The position numbers and the translations under genes are program-made. A DNA stretch of 49,734 nt from an uncultured Bacteroidota bacterium (lineage in GTDB: Bacteria; Bacteroidota; Bacteroidia; Bacteroidales; WCHB1-69): assembly GCA_902770735.1 (NCBI GenBank), contig CACXUB010000010.1, positions 1-49,734 on the forward strand, in the 5' to 3' direction. Positions 17,580-25,537 of the stretch are shown here, in pieces. The notes under the pieces are model-generated. The model was not told where the DNA came from. It ran no database searches and saw only the letters and a list, made by a program, of their open reading frames with translations. Numbering within the stretch: position 1 is the first letter of the stretch; each line of letters starts with the position of its first letter.

Positions 17580-18030
17580 CTCGCTCACTCAGCTGTGTGC
17601 CCTTGCGGGTAGGAGGTTCCGCTCAACGCTTACGCGTCTTGCGGAATGGTGTAGCGCGCTAGGGAAAGAAAAGGGAAAAGGCGGGCGGCGTTCGGACCAG
17701 ATCCGGCCACGGACTTATCTCCCTTAACCCCGTCCGGCGGCGCGCACCATTCCGTTTGGCCAGACTGAGGGTGCTACATTCGCGAAAGCAGTCCGTTAGG
17801 ACTGCGGGGGTTGGTAGCTGGGTAACGGAGACATTGTTGTTTCCCGCAGGCTGTCCCGGGTCGCGATGTTCGCGGCGCGGGGGAAAGTCCCGGGCGAGGG
17901 AATTGGGTGGTTCGCCGCGAAACGGGGAGAAGGTTCGGACGGGCGTGCGAGAGGGATTGAAGCCTGATGTCGCGTAGGAACCGATGTTTCTAACGTTGCC
18001 GTAAAAATCACTGACGCTTGGAAGCGTCGC
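17580..18030 (+). ncRNA. GC-rich, strongly folded non-coding region
   Basis: About 450 nt without a convincing ORF but with many helices. A 15-bp stem with one bulge pairs 17642-17659 with 17740-17754 (CGGAATGGT with ACCATTCCG; GCGCGC with GCGCGC). A perfect hairpin GCAGTCC-gtta-GGACTGC lies at 17788-17805. CGCGGCG pairs with CGCCGCG at 17871-17877 and 17913-17919, enclosing a smaller hairpin. GACGCT-TGGA-AGCGTC closes the region at 18013-18028. I do not recognise an RNA family. It could be a structured RNA or the folded end of a mobile element. The strand is assumed from the neighbours. Confidence 0.4.
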
Positions 18031-18041
18031 CCACTAAGCTT

Positions 18042-18088
18042 TGCTACTAGCAAAATCACAGACGACCCCCATATTAATTGTATTTTTG
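18042..18088 (+). promoter_or_regulatory. Palindrome-28-TAnnTTTG promoter of the broken small gene
   Basis: The perfect palindrome TGCTACTAGCA at 18042-18052, exactly 28 nt, then TATTTTTG at 18081-18088. The 95-nt leader can fold (CCTCG with CGAGG around 18122-18151). Confidence 0.8.
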
Positions 18089-18183
18089 CGCCATCATATC
18101 TTCGGATGCTGTCTTATGGAGCCTCGCAGGGTCTGAAGGTGTGACGAGGAAGAGTGTAAACAGAGGTTCCCGATAGAAAAAAG

Positions 18184-18909
18184 ATGACTATTTTGCAAAA
18201 ACCAAATGCGACGGTAGGGCAGATCGTGAAAGACCTGGAACAGATTGTGGAGAAGAAGCTGGGCATCTTCCTGGAGTACAGTTACGACGGCGATGATATG
18301 TACGTGGAAGGCATCAAACTGCGCAAGGACATTGCCATATTGGAAACCACCGGCAAGAAGAAGCGCGCGGTCACGGCGGAAGACCTCCTGGCGATGTTTC
18401 GCTTGCTGGACGTATCACTCGGAGTAGTGATACAATATGATTGGGGGATGTTGAACTTTGAGCCATTCTAAGACGGTTCTATCTTCAAGTACGACGAGGA
18501 AGAGGATTTTTGCCAGTTTACGATGGACAGAGATGTGCGACTCCTCACCACGCAACAGATTGAGGCCGAATTGAAAAAGGTTGATAAGGAAGGATTCCTC
18601 GATTTCAAGGTGGTGCCTCAATTGTGGTACGGTAATAAGCTGACTGTATATCGTGCGAATTGTCTGTGGTATGACTATGGCAAACTCTTCCTGTGCCACG
18701 ATGAAGACAATGAATCGGACAGCATCACGGTAGGCGAGCTTTTGGAAAAATTTCCTGATTGTGCCGAGTTTATGGTACGGGTAAACGGGAAGTTCTATAC
18801 CGTCGAAGTGGATGAAAATGGACGCTTCTTCAGTTTTCCGAAGTTAGGGAATGAGACTCTTTTTGCCATCCACCTTGGCGAGATGGTGTTTGACCCGAAT
18901 GAGATGTAG
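18184..18909 (+). pseudogene. Small unknown gene interrupted by an in-frame TAA
   Basis: The frame opens at the ATG at 18184, gives 95 codons ending FEPF, hits TAA at 18469-18471, and continues in the same frame with DGSIFKYDEEEDFCQF into a further 128-codon open stretch to 18909. The two halves together would make about 241 aa. The first half looks like a compact alpha/beta module (KLGIFLEYSYDGDDMYVEG). The second contains ITVGELLEKFPDCAEFMVRVNGKFYTV, which resembles part of the next gene. A single nonsense change explains the arrangement. Alternatives are two separate genes, with the second starting at 18523, or readthrough. The function is unknown; the palindrome promoter upstream is intact. 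Confidence 0.65.
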
Positions 18910-18977
18910 TGAAATGGAATGACAATAAAAAAACGAAGCGACGAAAGGGCAGGATATTGAAACAAAAAATAATCATT

Positions 18978-19564
18978 ATGGATAATAAAATTCACAAGTA
19001 CGAATTGTACACGGCAGACACCACGAATATCTGCGTAAAGTCCCGGGTTATGTGGATGAAGATGAGTTGGTGTCAAAAGATGTGACCTTGGGAGAGATCC
19101 TTAAACACGAATTGGCTGATGTCAAAGACCTTAAGTGGGAAATGAGAGTCGATACAAAAAACAAGGAAAAGTTTTATCTGCAGGTAAAAGGTTGCGATAA
19201 AGTGCCGGTAGGCAATAAATACGAGCGCATTGTCGGCTTGCCGACTCACTATGTGGATTGGTATTGTAAGGTGAACTCGGATACTATCAACGAAGATATT
19301 TCAGAAAAGACATTTCCTGATGTGGACTGGAAAACGGTCTCTGCGGAAGAGATTGACAGACGTCTGAAGGAATATTTCCTTTCTCGCAAAATATACTTTT
19401 CCGAAGAAGAAGCCTTCAACAGTCTGCCGAATGAGCTGGTGTTGAACCTGCGTTCGGGAGGCTCCATCACGCCATACGACAAGTATGGTTATCAAATAGT
19501 GAACATCAGCGCATACGGCACTAATTACGACAAAGGTGTGTTTGTCCATATCAGAAGAGAATAA
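18978..19564 (+). pseudogene. Small unknown gene with a frameshift near its start
   Basis: The ATG at 18978 opens MDNKIHKYELYTADT, after which the frame is lost. A second frame supplies HHEYLRKVPGYVDEDELVSKDVTLGEIL and continues open to 19564. The switch falls around 19013-19027 and no slippery heptamer is visible there, so a one-base indel is the simplest reading. VTLGEILKHELADVKDLKWEMRV resembles the ITVGELLEKF region of the preceding gene, so the two are probably distant relatives. A downstream start (GTG at 19052) could still give a 170-aa product. Directly after the stop, ATG TAA followed by a hydrophobic frame (EALLFVGLLWLVVTLFGL) to 19650 looks like a third damaged small ORF. Confidence 0.6.
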
Positions 19565-19746
19565 TGTAAGACTTTGAAAAATCAGTTCTCATCGAAGCAT
19601 TGCTGTTTGTCGGGCTGTTATGGCTGGTCGTGACGTTGTTCGGGCTGTGATAAGAAATTGCAAAAATAGAATGTCTGTCGATTCCTCTGATTTTTTGTCC
19701 CCGAAATTATCGCATCACTTGTGCTTCAAGCCCCTCCCCCCTGCCG

Positions 19747-19802
19747 CTAACTGCTAACTGCTAACTGCTAACTACTAACTGCTAACTGCTAACTACTAAC
19801 TC
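19747..19802. repeat. Eight copies of a 7-nt word (CTAACTG / CTAACTA)
   Basis: Exactly eight consecutive 7-nt units, five CTAACTG, two CTAACTA and a last CTAACTC, with no indel. The last unit runs into the stop codon of prfH. Confidence 0.9.
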
Positions 19803-20424
19803 ACAAATCCCCCTTGAACTTCTTCACCGGATTCCCCCGCTCGAGCGTGTTGTGGTTCATCCAGACGTCGCGCTCGCGCTGGGCTCTCGCGGCTTCGTGG
19901 TCGGCGGCGAGGCGCATCAGCAGCCGCTCTTTCGCCAACTGCTTGTTGCGCATCTGCGATCGCTCGTCGGAGGCTGTCACGCTGAGACCCGTGGGCAGGT
20001 AGGTGGCCCGAACCGCCGTCTCCACCTTGTTGACGTTCTGCCCGCCCGGACCGGAGGCGCGGTGCGTCTCATAGACGATCTGCCGCTCATCGACCTGCTG
20101 CGCCTGCATCGGGGCGATGAAGTGGACCCCCACGAACCAGTTCTTGCGGCGGTGCCACGGACGGAAGGGGTTCTTCTGCGCCACCCACAGCACCGAGCCC
20201 TCCCACGCGGCGGCGAGTGCGGACAACGCCGCCTCGTCGCCCTCCGCCGACAGCGTGGCCGAGAACATACAACCGTTGCTCGGCCCGGGTTCGTAGTCAA
20301 TCAGTTGGCACGAAATGTTTTGGTCTTTGGCCTGATGGATGAGCTTTTCCATCACCAAGACCACCACGCGGCAACACTCCTCGGGGCCGCGACCCGATGT
20401 TATCTGAATATAAGTCTTTTGCAT
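19801..20424 (-). CDS. prfH: Peptide chain release factor-like protein PrfH
   Basis: A 207-aa release-factor homologue with the peptidyl-tRNA hydrolysis motif [18 protein letters not shown] near residues 128-145 but without the codon-recognition domain of RF1/RF2, which is the PrfH layout. It lies 6 bp after rtcB on the same strand. RtcB2-PrfH pairs are reported to act on ribosomes whose 16S rRNA has been cut at the decoding centre, with PrfH releasing the nascent peptide and RtcB resealing the RNA. The pairing here fits that job. A 7-nt repeat tract directly follows the stop. Confidence 0.93.
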   Translation of the reverse strand: MQKTYIQITSGRGPEECCRVVVLVMEKLIHQAKDQNISCQLIDYEPGPSNGCMFSATLSAEGDEAALSALAAAWEGSVLWVAQKNPFRPWHRRKNWFVGVHFIAPMQAQQVDERQIVYETHRASGPGGQNVNKVETAVRATYLPTGLSVTASDERSQMRNKQLAKERLLMRLAADHEAARAQRERDVWMNHNTLERGNPVKKFKGDL

Positions 20425-20430
20425 AATCTT

Positions 20431-21828
20431 CTATTCTTGGTTCATTCTTATGATGCGGGGATGGATCCTCCCCACCACTTTGATTAATGTTTCCGAGGCG
20501 GCCAGCACCTCGTCGATGGATTTGTAGGCGTCTGGGGCCTCCTCGGTGGAGCCGCCCAGCAGCGTGACACCCCGCTGCGCCAACTGCCGGTTGAGGGCGT
20601 AGCGACTGAAGCTGTTTCGCGCCTCCTGCCGCGACATCGCCCTTCCCGCCCCGTGACTGGCCGAGCAGATGGCTTCCTCGCAGCCGAGACCGGTCACCAA
20701 CAGTCCGGCGTCGGTCATGTTGGCAGGGATGATGCCCAACTCGCCCGCGTGCGCCGGGGTGGCACCCTTGCGGTGCACGATTACTTCCGAACCGTCGGTC
20801 AGCGTCTCCCGCCATGCGAAGTTGTGGTGGTTGCTCACGTTGGCTAACGGTTGCAGTCGCATTCCCTGTGCCACGTTCCGGTGTATCAGCTCGTGGCAGA
20901 CCGCCGAGTACTCGCCGGCGATCTCCATGCACTGCCAGTACATCTCGCCCTCCTCGCTGTCGAGGTCGAGCCACGCGAACGGTCCGGCCTCGCGGGGCAG
21001 CCGGCACTGCGCTTTGGCGATGGTCGTGAAGTGCTCGGCGATGGCCGCCCCGAGGCCTCGGCTGCCGGAGTGCGACAGGATGGCCGTATAGCTTCCCGCC
21101 GCTAACGTCAACGGGTTGTTGGCATCTAAATTCACCTCGCAGATATCGACGAAGTGGTTGCCGCCGCCGCTGGTGCCCAACTGCCGGATGGCCTTGTCCC
21201 TCAACTTCTTGAGAACCGGGATGGTGCGCCACTCCTCGCGGTCGAAGAGTGGGTGGTACTGCTTGAACGGCAGCACACCCTCCATCCCGAAGGCGGTGTT
21301 CTCCCACAGCGCTTTCTCGATTCGGCCGTGGTGGTCGCGGATGTGGCTGCCGGGCGCGTCGAGGAGGGTGAGCGACATGCGGCAGCCGATGTCGAGCCCC
21401 ACGGCGTAGGGGAGCACGGCGTTGCGGGTGGCCAGCACGCCGCCCACGGGAAGTCCGTAGCCCGCGTGCGCGTCAGGCATCAGTGCGCCCGCCACGGTGA
21501 CGGGCAGCCGCATGGCGGTCTCCATCTGCCGGAATGCCAGCGGGTCGATGAGGTCGCGTCCGAACACAGCGCAGGGGAGGGGATTCTCCCGCAGGTCGTG
21601 GTGTCGCACGGTCGTCTCTTTCGGCGACAGCAGTTCCGCTAACGCCCGCCAGCGCGGGTTTTGGTGTTGTTTATATTCTTCGGGGTGCGCCACGAAGTCT
21701 TGCAGCAGCGACAAGATCTGTTCGTCGGTGAGGTGTTTGCCCTCCTGCTTCACGAACTCCAACATCCGGCTGCGGAGCACATTGTCGGTGACCCCCATTT
21801 TGGTCAGTTCTTTCTTTAAGTTGCCCAT
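20431..21828 (-). CDS. rtcB: RNA ligase RtcB (PrfH-associated type)
   Basis: A 465-aa RtcB-family 3'-phosphate/5'-OH RNA ligase. Seen motifs are MPDAHAGYGLPVGG near residue 113, the metal-binding Cys in GLDIGCRMS near 145, GTSGGGNHFVDI near 218, SHSGSRGLG near 253 and SHGAGRAMSR near 395, which carries the His that forms the covalent GMP adduct. It joins 2',3'-cyclic phosphate and 5'-OH ends using GTP and Mn2+. The operon with prfH identifies it as the RNA-repair RtcB2 type rather than a tRNA-splicing enzyme. An additional 50-residue N-terminal region precedes the core. Repeat tracts fill the leader. Confidence 0.95.
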   Translation of the reverse strand: MGNLKKELTKMGVTDNVLRSRMLEFVKQEGKHLTDEQILSLLQDFVAHPEEYKQHQNPRWRALAELLSPKETTVRHHDLRENPLPCAVFGRDLIDPLAFRQMETAMRLPVTVAGALMPDAHAGYGLPVGGVLATRNAVLPYAVGLDIGCRMSLTLLDAPGSHIRDHHGRIEKALWENTAFGMEGVLPFKQYHPLFDREEWRTIPVLKKLRDKAIRQLGTSGGGNHFVDICEVNLDANNPLTLAAGSYTAILSHSGSRGLGAAIAEHFTTIAKAQCRLPREAGPFAWLDLDSEEGEMYWQCMEIAGEYSAVCHELIHRNVAQGMRLQPLANVSNHHNFAWRETLTDGSEVIVHRKGATPAHAGELGIIPANMTDAGLLVTGLGCEEAICSASHGAGRAMSRQEARNSFSRYALNRQLAQRGVTLLGGSTEEAPDAYKSIDEVLAASETLIKVVGRIHPRIIRMNQE

Positions 21829-21836
21829 GTTTCTTG

Positions 21837-21878
21837 CTATTAGCTATTGGCTTTTGGCTTTTGGCTTTTGGCTGTTCA
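21837..21878. repeat. Six copies of a 7-nt word (CTATTGG / CTTTTGG) before rtcB
   Basis: Units CTATTAG, CTATTGG, CTTTTGG three times, CTGTTCA. The tract starts 8 nt upstream of the rtcB start codon. Confidence 0.85.
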
Positions 21879-21892
21879 CTGGCGAGGAACTA

Positions 21893-21940
21893 ATGACCAT
21901 AACTATAACTATGACCATAACTATAACTATGACTATAACT
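21893..21940. repeat. Hexamer repeat (ATGACC / ATAACT)
   Basis: Eight consecutive 6-nt units; the 18-nt period ATGACC-ATAACT-ATAACT occurs twice exactly, then ATGACT and ATAACT. Confidence 0.85.
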
Positions 21941-22270
21941 TTTGACTACTGAGCCCTCGGCCTTTGACCCTAACCAACCTTAAGCCTAAAATTTGACACG
22001 GAAATGCCATTCCGCATCGGTTAATAAAAATAAAATGTGAAAACGGCGGACACGTTCAATGTTCGCCACAATATCTGTAACAACTTGATACAGAATTGTT
22101 TTTATCGGATGTTGTCAATCTTTATACTCATCGTTGCGCTCCTTTCTTCTTGAAATCAGGGGTTCAACTTTCGGGCGGCAAAGATACGTTTTTTTGTGAA
22201 TGGTGAGTAGTGATTTGTGATTTGTGAGCAGTGAACTGGCTCGTGAACGCGAGGTTTTGCAGATTTTTGC
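21941..22270. other. Intergenic region with an orphan minus-strand promoter
   Basis: A/T-rich spacer. On the minus strand a -7 box TATCTTTG (22179-22186) is followed by a purine-rich AGAAAGGAG and an ATG that opens only nine codons (MSIKIDNIR) before TAA. This may be the remnant of a deleted gene. No other gene is visible. Confidence 0.4.
22196..22237. repeat. Six copies of a 7-nt word (GTGATTT-type)
   Basis: GTGAATG, GTGAGTA, GTGATTT, GTGATTT, GTGAGCA, GTGAACT: the first four bases are constant and the last three vary. Confidence 0.8.
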
Positions 22271-22278
22271 TAATTTTG
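22271..22278 (+). promoter_or_regulatory. -7 element of the 404-aa unknown gene
   Basis: TAATTTTG followed by CA, 28 nt before the ATG. There is no palindrome at the 28-nt upstream position. Confidence 0.6.
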
Positions 22279-22306
22279 CACTTTCAAAACCAAACAACCG
22301 AAGAAT

Positions 22307-23521
22307 ATGAGAGTGAAGCCGTATGTCCCTGATCCCGAGAACGATGTGTTTTTGAATAGCTACGACAACGAGATTCCGTTGGCGTGCAATGTCATCTATT
22401 ATGTGGAAAGCGCGGAAAACGAGCCGTTGAATGCAGCCATGCGCGATTTGGCGAAGCAAGACATCACGCTGTTGGATGACGCAAAAATCCAGCCATATCC
22501 GTTTGGACTTCAGTATGTTGCGCAGTCCGATCTGGATGAAGAAACCCTTCGCGCAGCCTTGATGCCCGAATATGGCGAAACGCTGACGGAGGAGACCGTC
22601 GGTAACTTCCGTCGCTGCTTGTCGGACGGTCAGGGCGGCACGCTGGTGGCCCGCTGTCTGCCGATATTCTCCAGCGGCGACTTTTTCGAGGACGACAACA
22701 CTGTCTGCACCTTCCCGGGGTTCCGTCTCACCGCCCCTGAGAAGGCCGCAGGGAAAGTTGCGTGGTTCGCCCGTGAGGCCGCCGAACGGAACTTCTATCG
22801 TCTGACCGGTGAATCCTACCAAGACTATATCAATCCTCCGGCGCGTGCTCGGGAATCCCGGTCGGGATACGGGGGATTTGGAATGGGCTTTATCACCCGG
22901 GAAAAGTCCAAGCAGGAAATTACCGAAGATATGCAACGTCGAGCCGAGGCATTGTCGGACTGGATTGTCAAGAACATCCAAGATGACAACGTGGCTATCT
23001 CTGTTTTGGACCTGGTGCAGAAACAGTTGCGCAACAAGGGAAAATTGAAGGTGCCCTGCAAGATTAAAGTCAAGGACAAGAGCATCTACCGGATGCTTCC
23101 CAATAACGAGCTGAAAAAGTTGTCAATCGGAAGGGGCGCCATCCCCAGGATGCTGTACGTTTTCTACCTGATTCAGATCAAGCGTGCGGCAAAGGATGCC
23201 CGCCAGCCAAGGAATATCGCGCAAGTGAATCTCGTGGATTATAAAGACGATTTGTTGCACATTTACAAGAATATCGGTTCCAACTGGGATGCCGACATGC
23301 ACAACATCGAGTCCGTATGGGACAAAACCAATGGCACTTTTTCGAGTGCCCTGTGGTCCATCCGCAACTGTTTCGAAGACATTTTTGATGTAAACAGTCT
23401 GCTGCCCAAGTGTTACACCATAGAGATTGTGGACGAAGACAAGATGGGCAGGAGTCTGTACGGCATCCAGCTCGACCCTGACGACATTGAGTTGGGGTGG
23501 CCGTATGACGGGATGGTGTAA
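22307..23521 (+). CDS. Protein of unknown function with the shared C-terminal domain (paralogue of the 27.8-kb gene)
   Basis: A 404-aa soluble protein. The first 200 residues (CNVIYYVESAENEPLNAAMR, FPGFRLTAPEKAAGKVAWF) match nothing I know; a Gly/Arg/Ser-rich linker (ESRSGYGGFGMGF) sits near residue 190. The last 160 residues align with the gene at 27819 in the pattern LKK-GRG-LYVF-QI-RA-KD, DYK-L--IY-N, then KCY-IEI---D--G---YGI-L-PDD--L-WP. This makes a recurring domain of unknown function; basic patches suggest nucleic-acid binding, which is inference. A palindrome-controlled AAA+ gene follows 87 bp downstream. Confidence 0.7.
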   Translation: MRVKPYVPDPENDVFLNSYDNEIPLACNVIYYVESAENEPLNAAMRDLAKQDITLLDDAKIQPYPFGLQYVAQSDLDEETLRAALMPEYGETLTEETVGNFRRCLSDGQGGTLVARCLPIFSSGDFFEDDNTVCTFPGFRLTAPEKAAGKVAWFAREAAERNFYRLTGESYQDYINPPARARESRSGYGGFGMGFITREKSKQEITEDMQRRAEALSDWIVKNIQDDNVAISVLDLVQKQLRNKGKLKVPCKIKVKDKSIYRMLPNNELKKLSIGRGAIPRMLYVFYLIQIKRAAKDARQPRNIAQVNLVDYKDDLLHIYKNIGSNWDADMHNIESVWDKTNGTFSSALWSIRNCFEDIFDVNSLLPKCYTIEIVDEDKMGRSLYGIQLDPDDIELGWPYDGMV

Positions 23522-23534
23522 GGCGGCCTTTCCC

Positions 23535-23581
23535 TGCTACTAGCAGAAATCAACCCCCTGTCCGTTGATTTCCGACTTTTG
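23535..23581 (+). promoter_or_regulatory. Palindrome-28-TAnnTTTG promoter of the AAA+ gene
   Basis: The perfect palindrome TGCTACTAGCA (extended by C and G) at 23535-23545, exactly 28 nt, then the weaker box GACTTTTG at 23574-23581. Confidence 0.75.
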
Positions 23582-23608
23582 CGGCGTCAAATTCAAACAA
23601 ATATTATC

Positions 23609-25348
23609 ATGAGAGATAACAAGAATTTCAACGCCCTCAAGACCTTGACAGAGGTCGCCAAACTTATGGAAAATTCCACCGACAGGATGATCCGACTTTA
23701 CGATCCCGAGTTCACGGCTTCCGGGAATGCCGACGAACGCTCTAAACGGAAACCGGACAACCAGCTCATCAGCGCGATGGAACCGCAACTGCGCGAACAG
23801 GTGGACCAGCTCGGCCGCTTCCTGAAGACCACCCCGCTGGAAACCCTGCTCTTCGTGGCGGTCTTCGCCATCCAGCTGATCAACAACAGCAGCGTCGACA
23901 CCCGCGACATCAGCCGCTACCTCGACATCAACGGGCTGGACTTCCTGCCGCTGAAGCCCGTGCTGCATTCGCTGCTGAAAAAACGCCTGATCCGCGTGGT
24001 GAACCGCCGTCGCAGCACCAACGACTATATCGTGGCCGATGTCGTGGAGCACTCGCTCCTCCTAAACAAACCGGTGAAACGGATGAAAGCGCAGGAGATG
24101 GACCAGTTCCAGTTCTGCAACCTCGTCTCCGGACTCATCGAATGCCGAAGCAACGAGGACTTTGACACGCGTGAGCTTTTCATCCAGGTGGAAAGGGAGG
24201 AGGAAGCCAACTCTCACATCAAATTAGTGAAAGAGTTGCGGAAACTTTCGCTCGACATTGAGGACAGAACCCTCTTTTATGAAATCTGTGACGATTTCGT
24301 CCGCGACCGCCGGCGCAACACGGGGGTGGAATGCACTCTGAACGACATCTACGACAATCTGCGCCATCGTTTCGACATTGCCAAGAACATCATGAGCCAA
24401 AACCATCCGCTCATGCAGTCAGAGCTGGCGGAACTGCTTCCCGCCAAATTCCTCGCCGAAGCGGAGATTACGTTGACCGAAAAGGGCAAACGGCTGCTGT
24501 TGGACGAGGACTACGACCTGTTCTGCGGCAAGGGTGGTACCGACAAACGGCTGACCGCACCCGACAAGATTCCCGTCCGCGAACTATTTTTCAGCGAGGA
24601 GCTGTCGGCAGACCTCGACTTCGTGAAGGAGAGTCTGCAGGAGGAGAAATTCGTGGAGCTGCAGAAGCGGTTGGAGGAAAATTCGCTGCCCAAGGGTGTG
24701 GCCATGCTCTTCCACGGGCTGCCCGGCACAGGCAAGACCGCCGCGGTCGATATGATCGCCAAGGCCACCGGCCGCAGCGTCTATCACGTCGATATCGCCG
24801 CCTCCAAGACCTGCTGGTTCGGCGAGAGCGAGAAGCTCTTCAAGAGAATCTTCACCGACTACCGCCGCATGTGCGAGACCGAGGAACGCAAGCCCATCCT
24901 GCTGTTCAACGAGGCCGACGCGCTCTTCAGCAAGCGCCGCGACGTCGATTCCGGCAGCTGCGCCCAGACCGAGAACGCCCTGCAGAACATCCTGTTGGAG
25001 GAGATGGAGACGCTGGACGGCATCCTCATCGCCACCACCAACCTGTGCGACAACTTCGACAGTGCCTTCGAGCGCCGCTTCCTCTTCAAGGTGAAGTTCG
25101 GGCAGCCCAACACCGATGCTAAGAAGTCCATTTGGAAGAGCAAACTCCCGTGGCTCACGGAAGAACAGTGCGGCCTGTTGGCGACGAAGTACGACCTCTC
25201 GGGCGGCGAAATTGACAACATCGTGCGCAAGAGCATGATGGAGGAGGTGCTGAGCGGCAACCGTCCCGATGTGGCGATGTTAGAGGCCTGGTGCCGCGGT
25301 GAGAAGCTGACGCGGAAGGGCGGGAAAGCGATTGGGTTTGCGTGCTGA
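23609..25348 (+). CDS. AAA+ ATPase with N-terminal winged-helix-like region
   Basis: A 579-aa protein; ATG 23609 is the first start after the -7 box. The N-terminal half (residues 1-300) is helical, with a possible winged-helix stretch (FLPLKPVLHSLLKKRLIRVVNRRRSTNDYIV near 105-140; a broken quote of the region). The AAA+ core has Walker A GLPGTGKT near 370, a pore-loop-like KTCWFGESEKLF near 393, Walker B LLFNEADALF near 430 with Asn where Asp is usual, sensor 1 IATTN near 475 and an arginine-finger region FERRF near 487. It resembles the AAA+ group that remodels or unfolds proteins (katanin/ClpA-like substrate loop). Substrate unknown. Confidence 0.85.
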   Translation: MRDNKNFNALKTLTEVAKLMENSTDRMIRLYDPEFTASGNADERSKRKPDNQLISAMEPQLREQVDQLGRFLKTTPLETLLFVAVFAIQLINNSSVDTRDISRYLDINGLDFLPLKPVLHSLLKKRLIRVVNRRRSTNDYIVADVVEHSLLLNKPVKRMKAQEMDQFQFCNLVSGLIECRSNEDFDTRELFIQVEREEEANSHIKLVKELRKLSLDIEDRTLFYEICDDFVRDRRRNTGVECTLNDIYDNLRHRFDIAKNIMSQNHPLMQSELAELLPAKFLAEAEITLTEKGKRLLLDEDYDLFCGKGGTDKRLTAPDKIPVRELFFSEELSADLDFVKESLQEEKFVELQKRLEENSLPKGVAMLFHGLPGTGKTAAVDMIAKATGRSVYHVDIAASKTCWFGESEKLFKRIFTDYRRMCETEERKPILLFNEADALFSKRRDVDSGSCAQTENALQNILLEEMETLDGILIATTNLCDNFDSAFERRFLFKVKFGQPNTDAKKSIWKSKLPWLTEEQCGLLATKYDLSGGEIDNIVRKSMMEEVLSGNRPDVAMLEAWCRGEKLTRKGGKAIGFAC

Positions 25349-25354
25349 GGATCG

Positions 25355-25389
25355 GCTGTTAGCTGTTAGCTTTTAGCTGTTGGCCGTTG
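25355..25389. repeat. Five copies of a 7-nt word (GCTGTTA-type)
   Basis: GCTGTTA, GCTGTTA, GCTTTTA, GCTGTTG, GCCGTTG, beginning 6 nt after the AAA+ stop codon. Confidence 0.8.
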
Positions 25390-25424
25390 GCTTCATGCAT
25401 GCCACCGCGAGAGCGGGAAAAATC

Positions 25425-25471
25425 CGCTACTCGCAAAATAACCCGTATTTCAAAAAAACGAACTATTTTTG
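25425..25471 (+). promoter_or_regulatory. Palindrome-28-TAnnTTTG promoter of the YqiA-like gene
   Basis: CGCTACTCGCA at 25425-25435 (one outer base differs from the consensus), exactly 28 nt, then TATTTTTG at 25464-25471. Confidence 0.75.
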
Positions 25472-25487
25472 CCACGTGAAACAATTT

Positions 25488-25529
25488 ACTAATCACTATT
25501 CACTGATCACTGTTCACTAATCACCAATC
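25488..25529. repeat. Six copies of a 7-nt word (ACTAATC-type) in a 5' leader
   Basis: ACTAATC, ACTATTC, ACTGATC, ACTGTTC, ACTAATC, ACCAATC. The tract fills most of the leader between the -7 box and the ATG of the hydrolase. Confidence 0.85.
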
Positions 25530-25537
25530 ACAAAACG

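Noticed and set aside
17871-17900. RNase P RNA, because of GGGGAAAGTCCCGGGC
   Set aside because: Only this short P4-like piece matches; the other universally conserved segments of RNase P RNA are absent.
19747-19802. CRISPR array
   Set aside because: Units are 7 nt with no spacers; it is a simple tandem repeat.
21835-21845. Palindrome-like TGCTATTAGCT before rtcB
   Set aside because: It arises from the 7-nt repeat words and has no -7 box at the 28-nt position.
22115-22981. Minus-strand 288-codon ORF
   Set aside because: It is the mirror frame of the 404-aa gene, which has a promoter, a proper start and a paralogue in the window.
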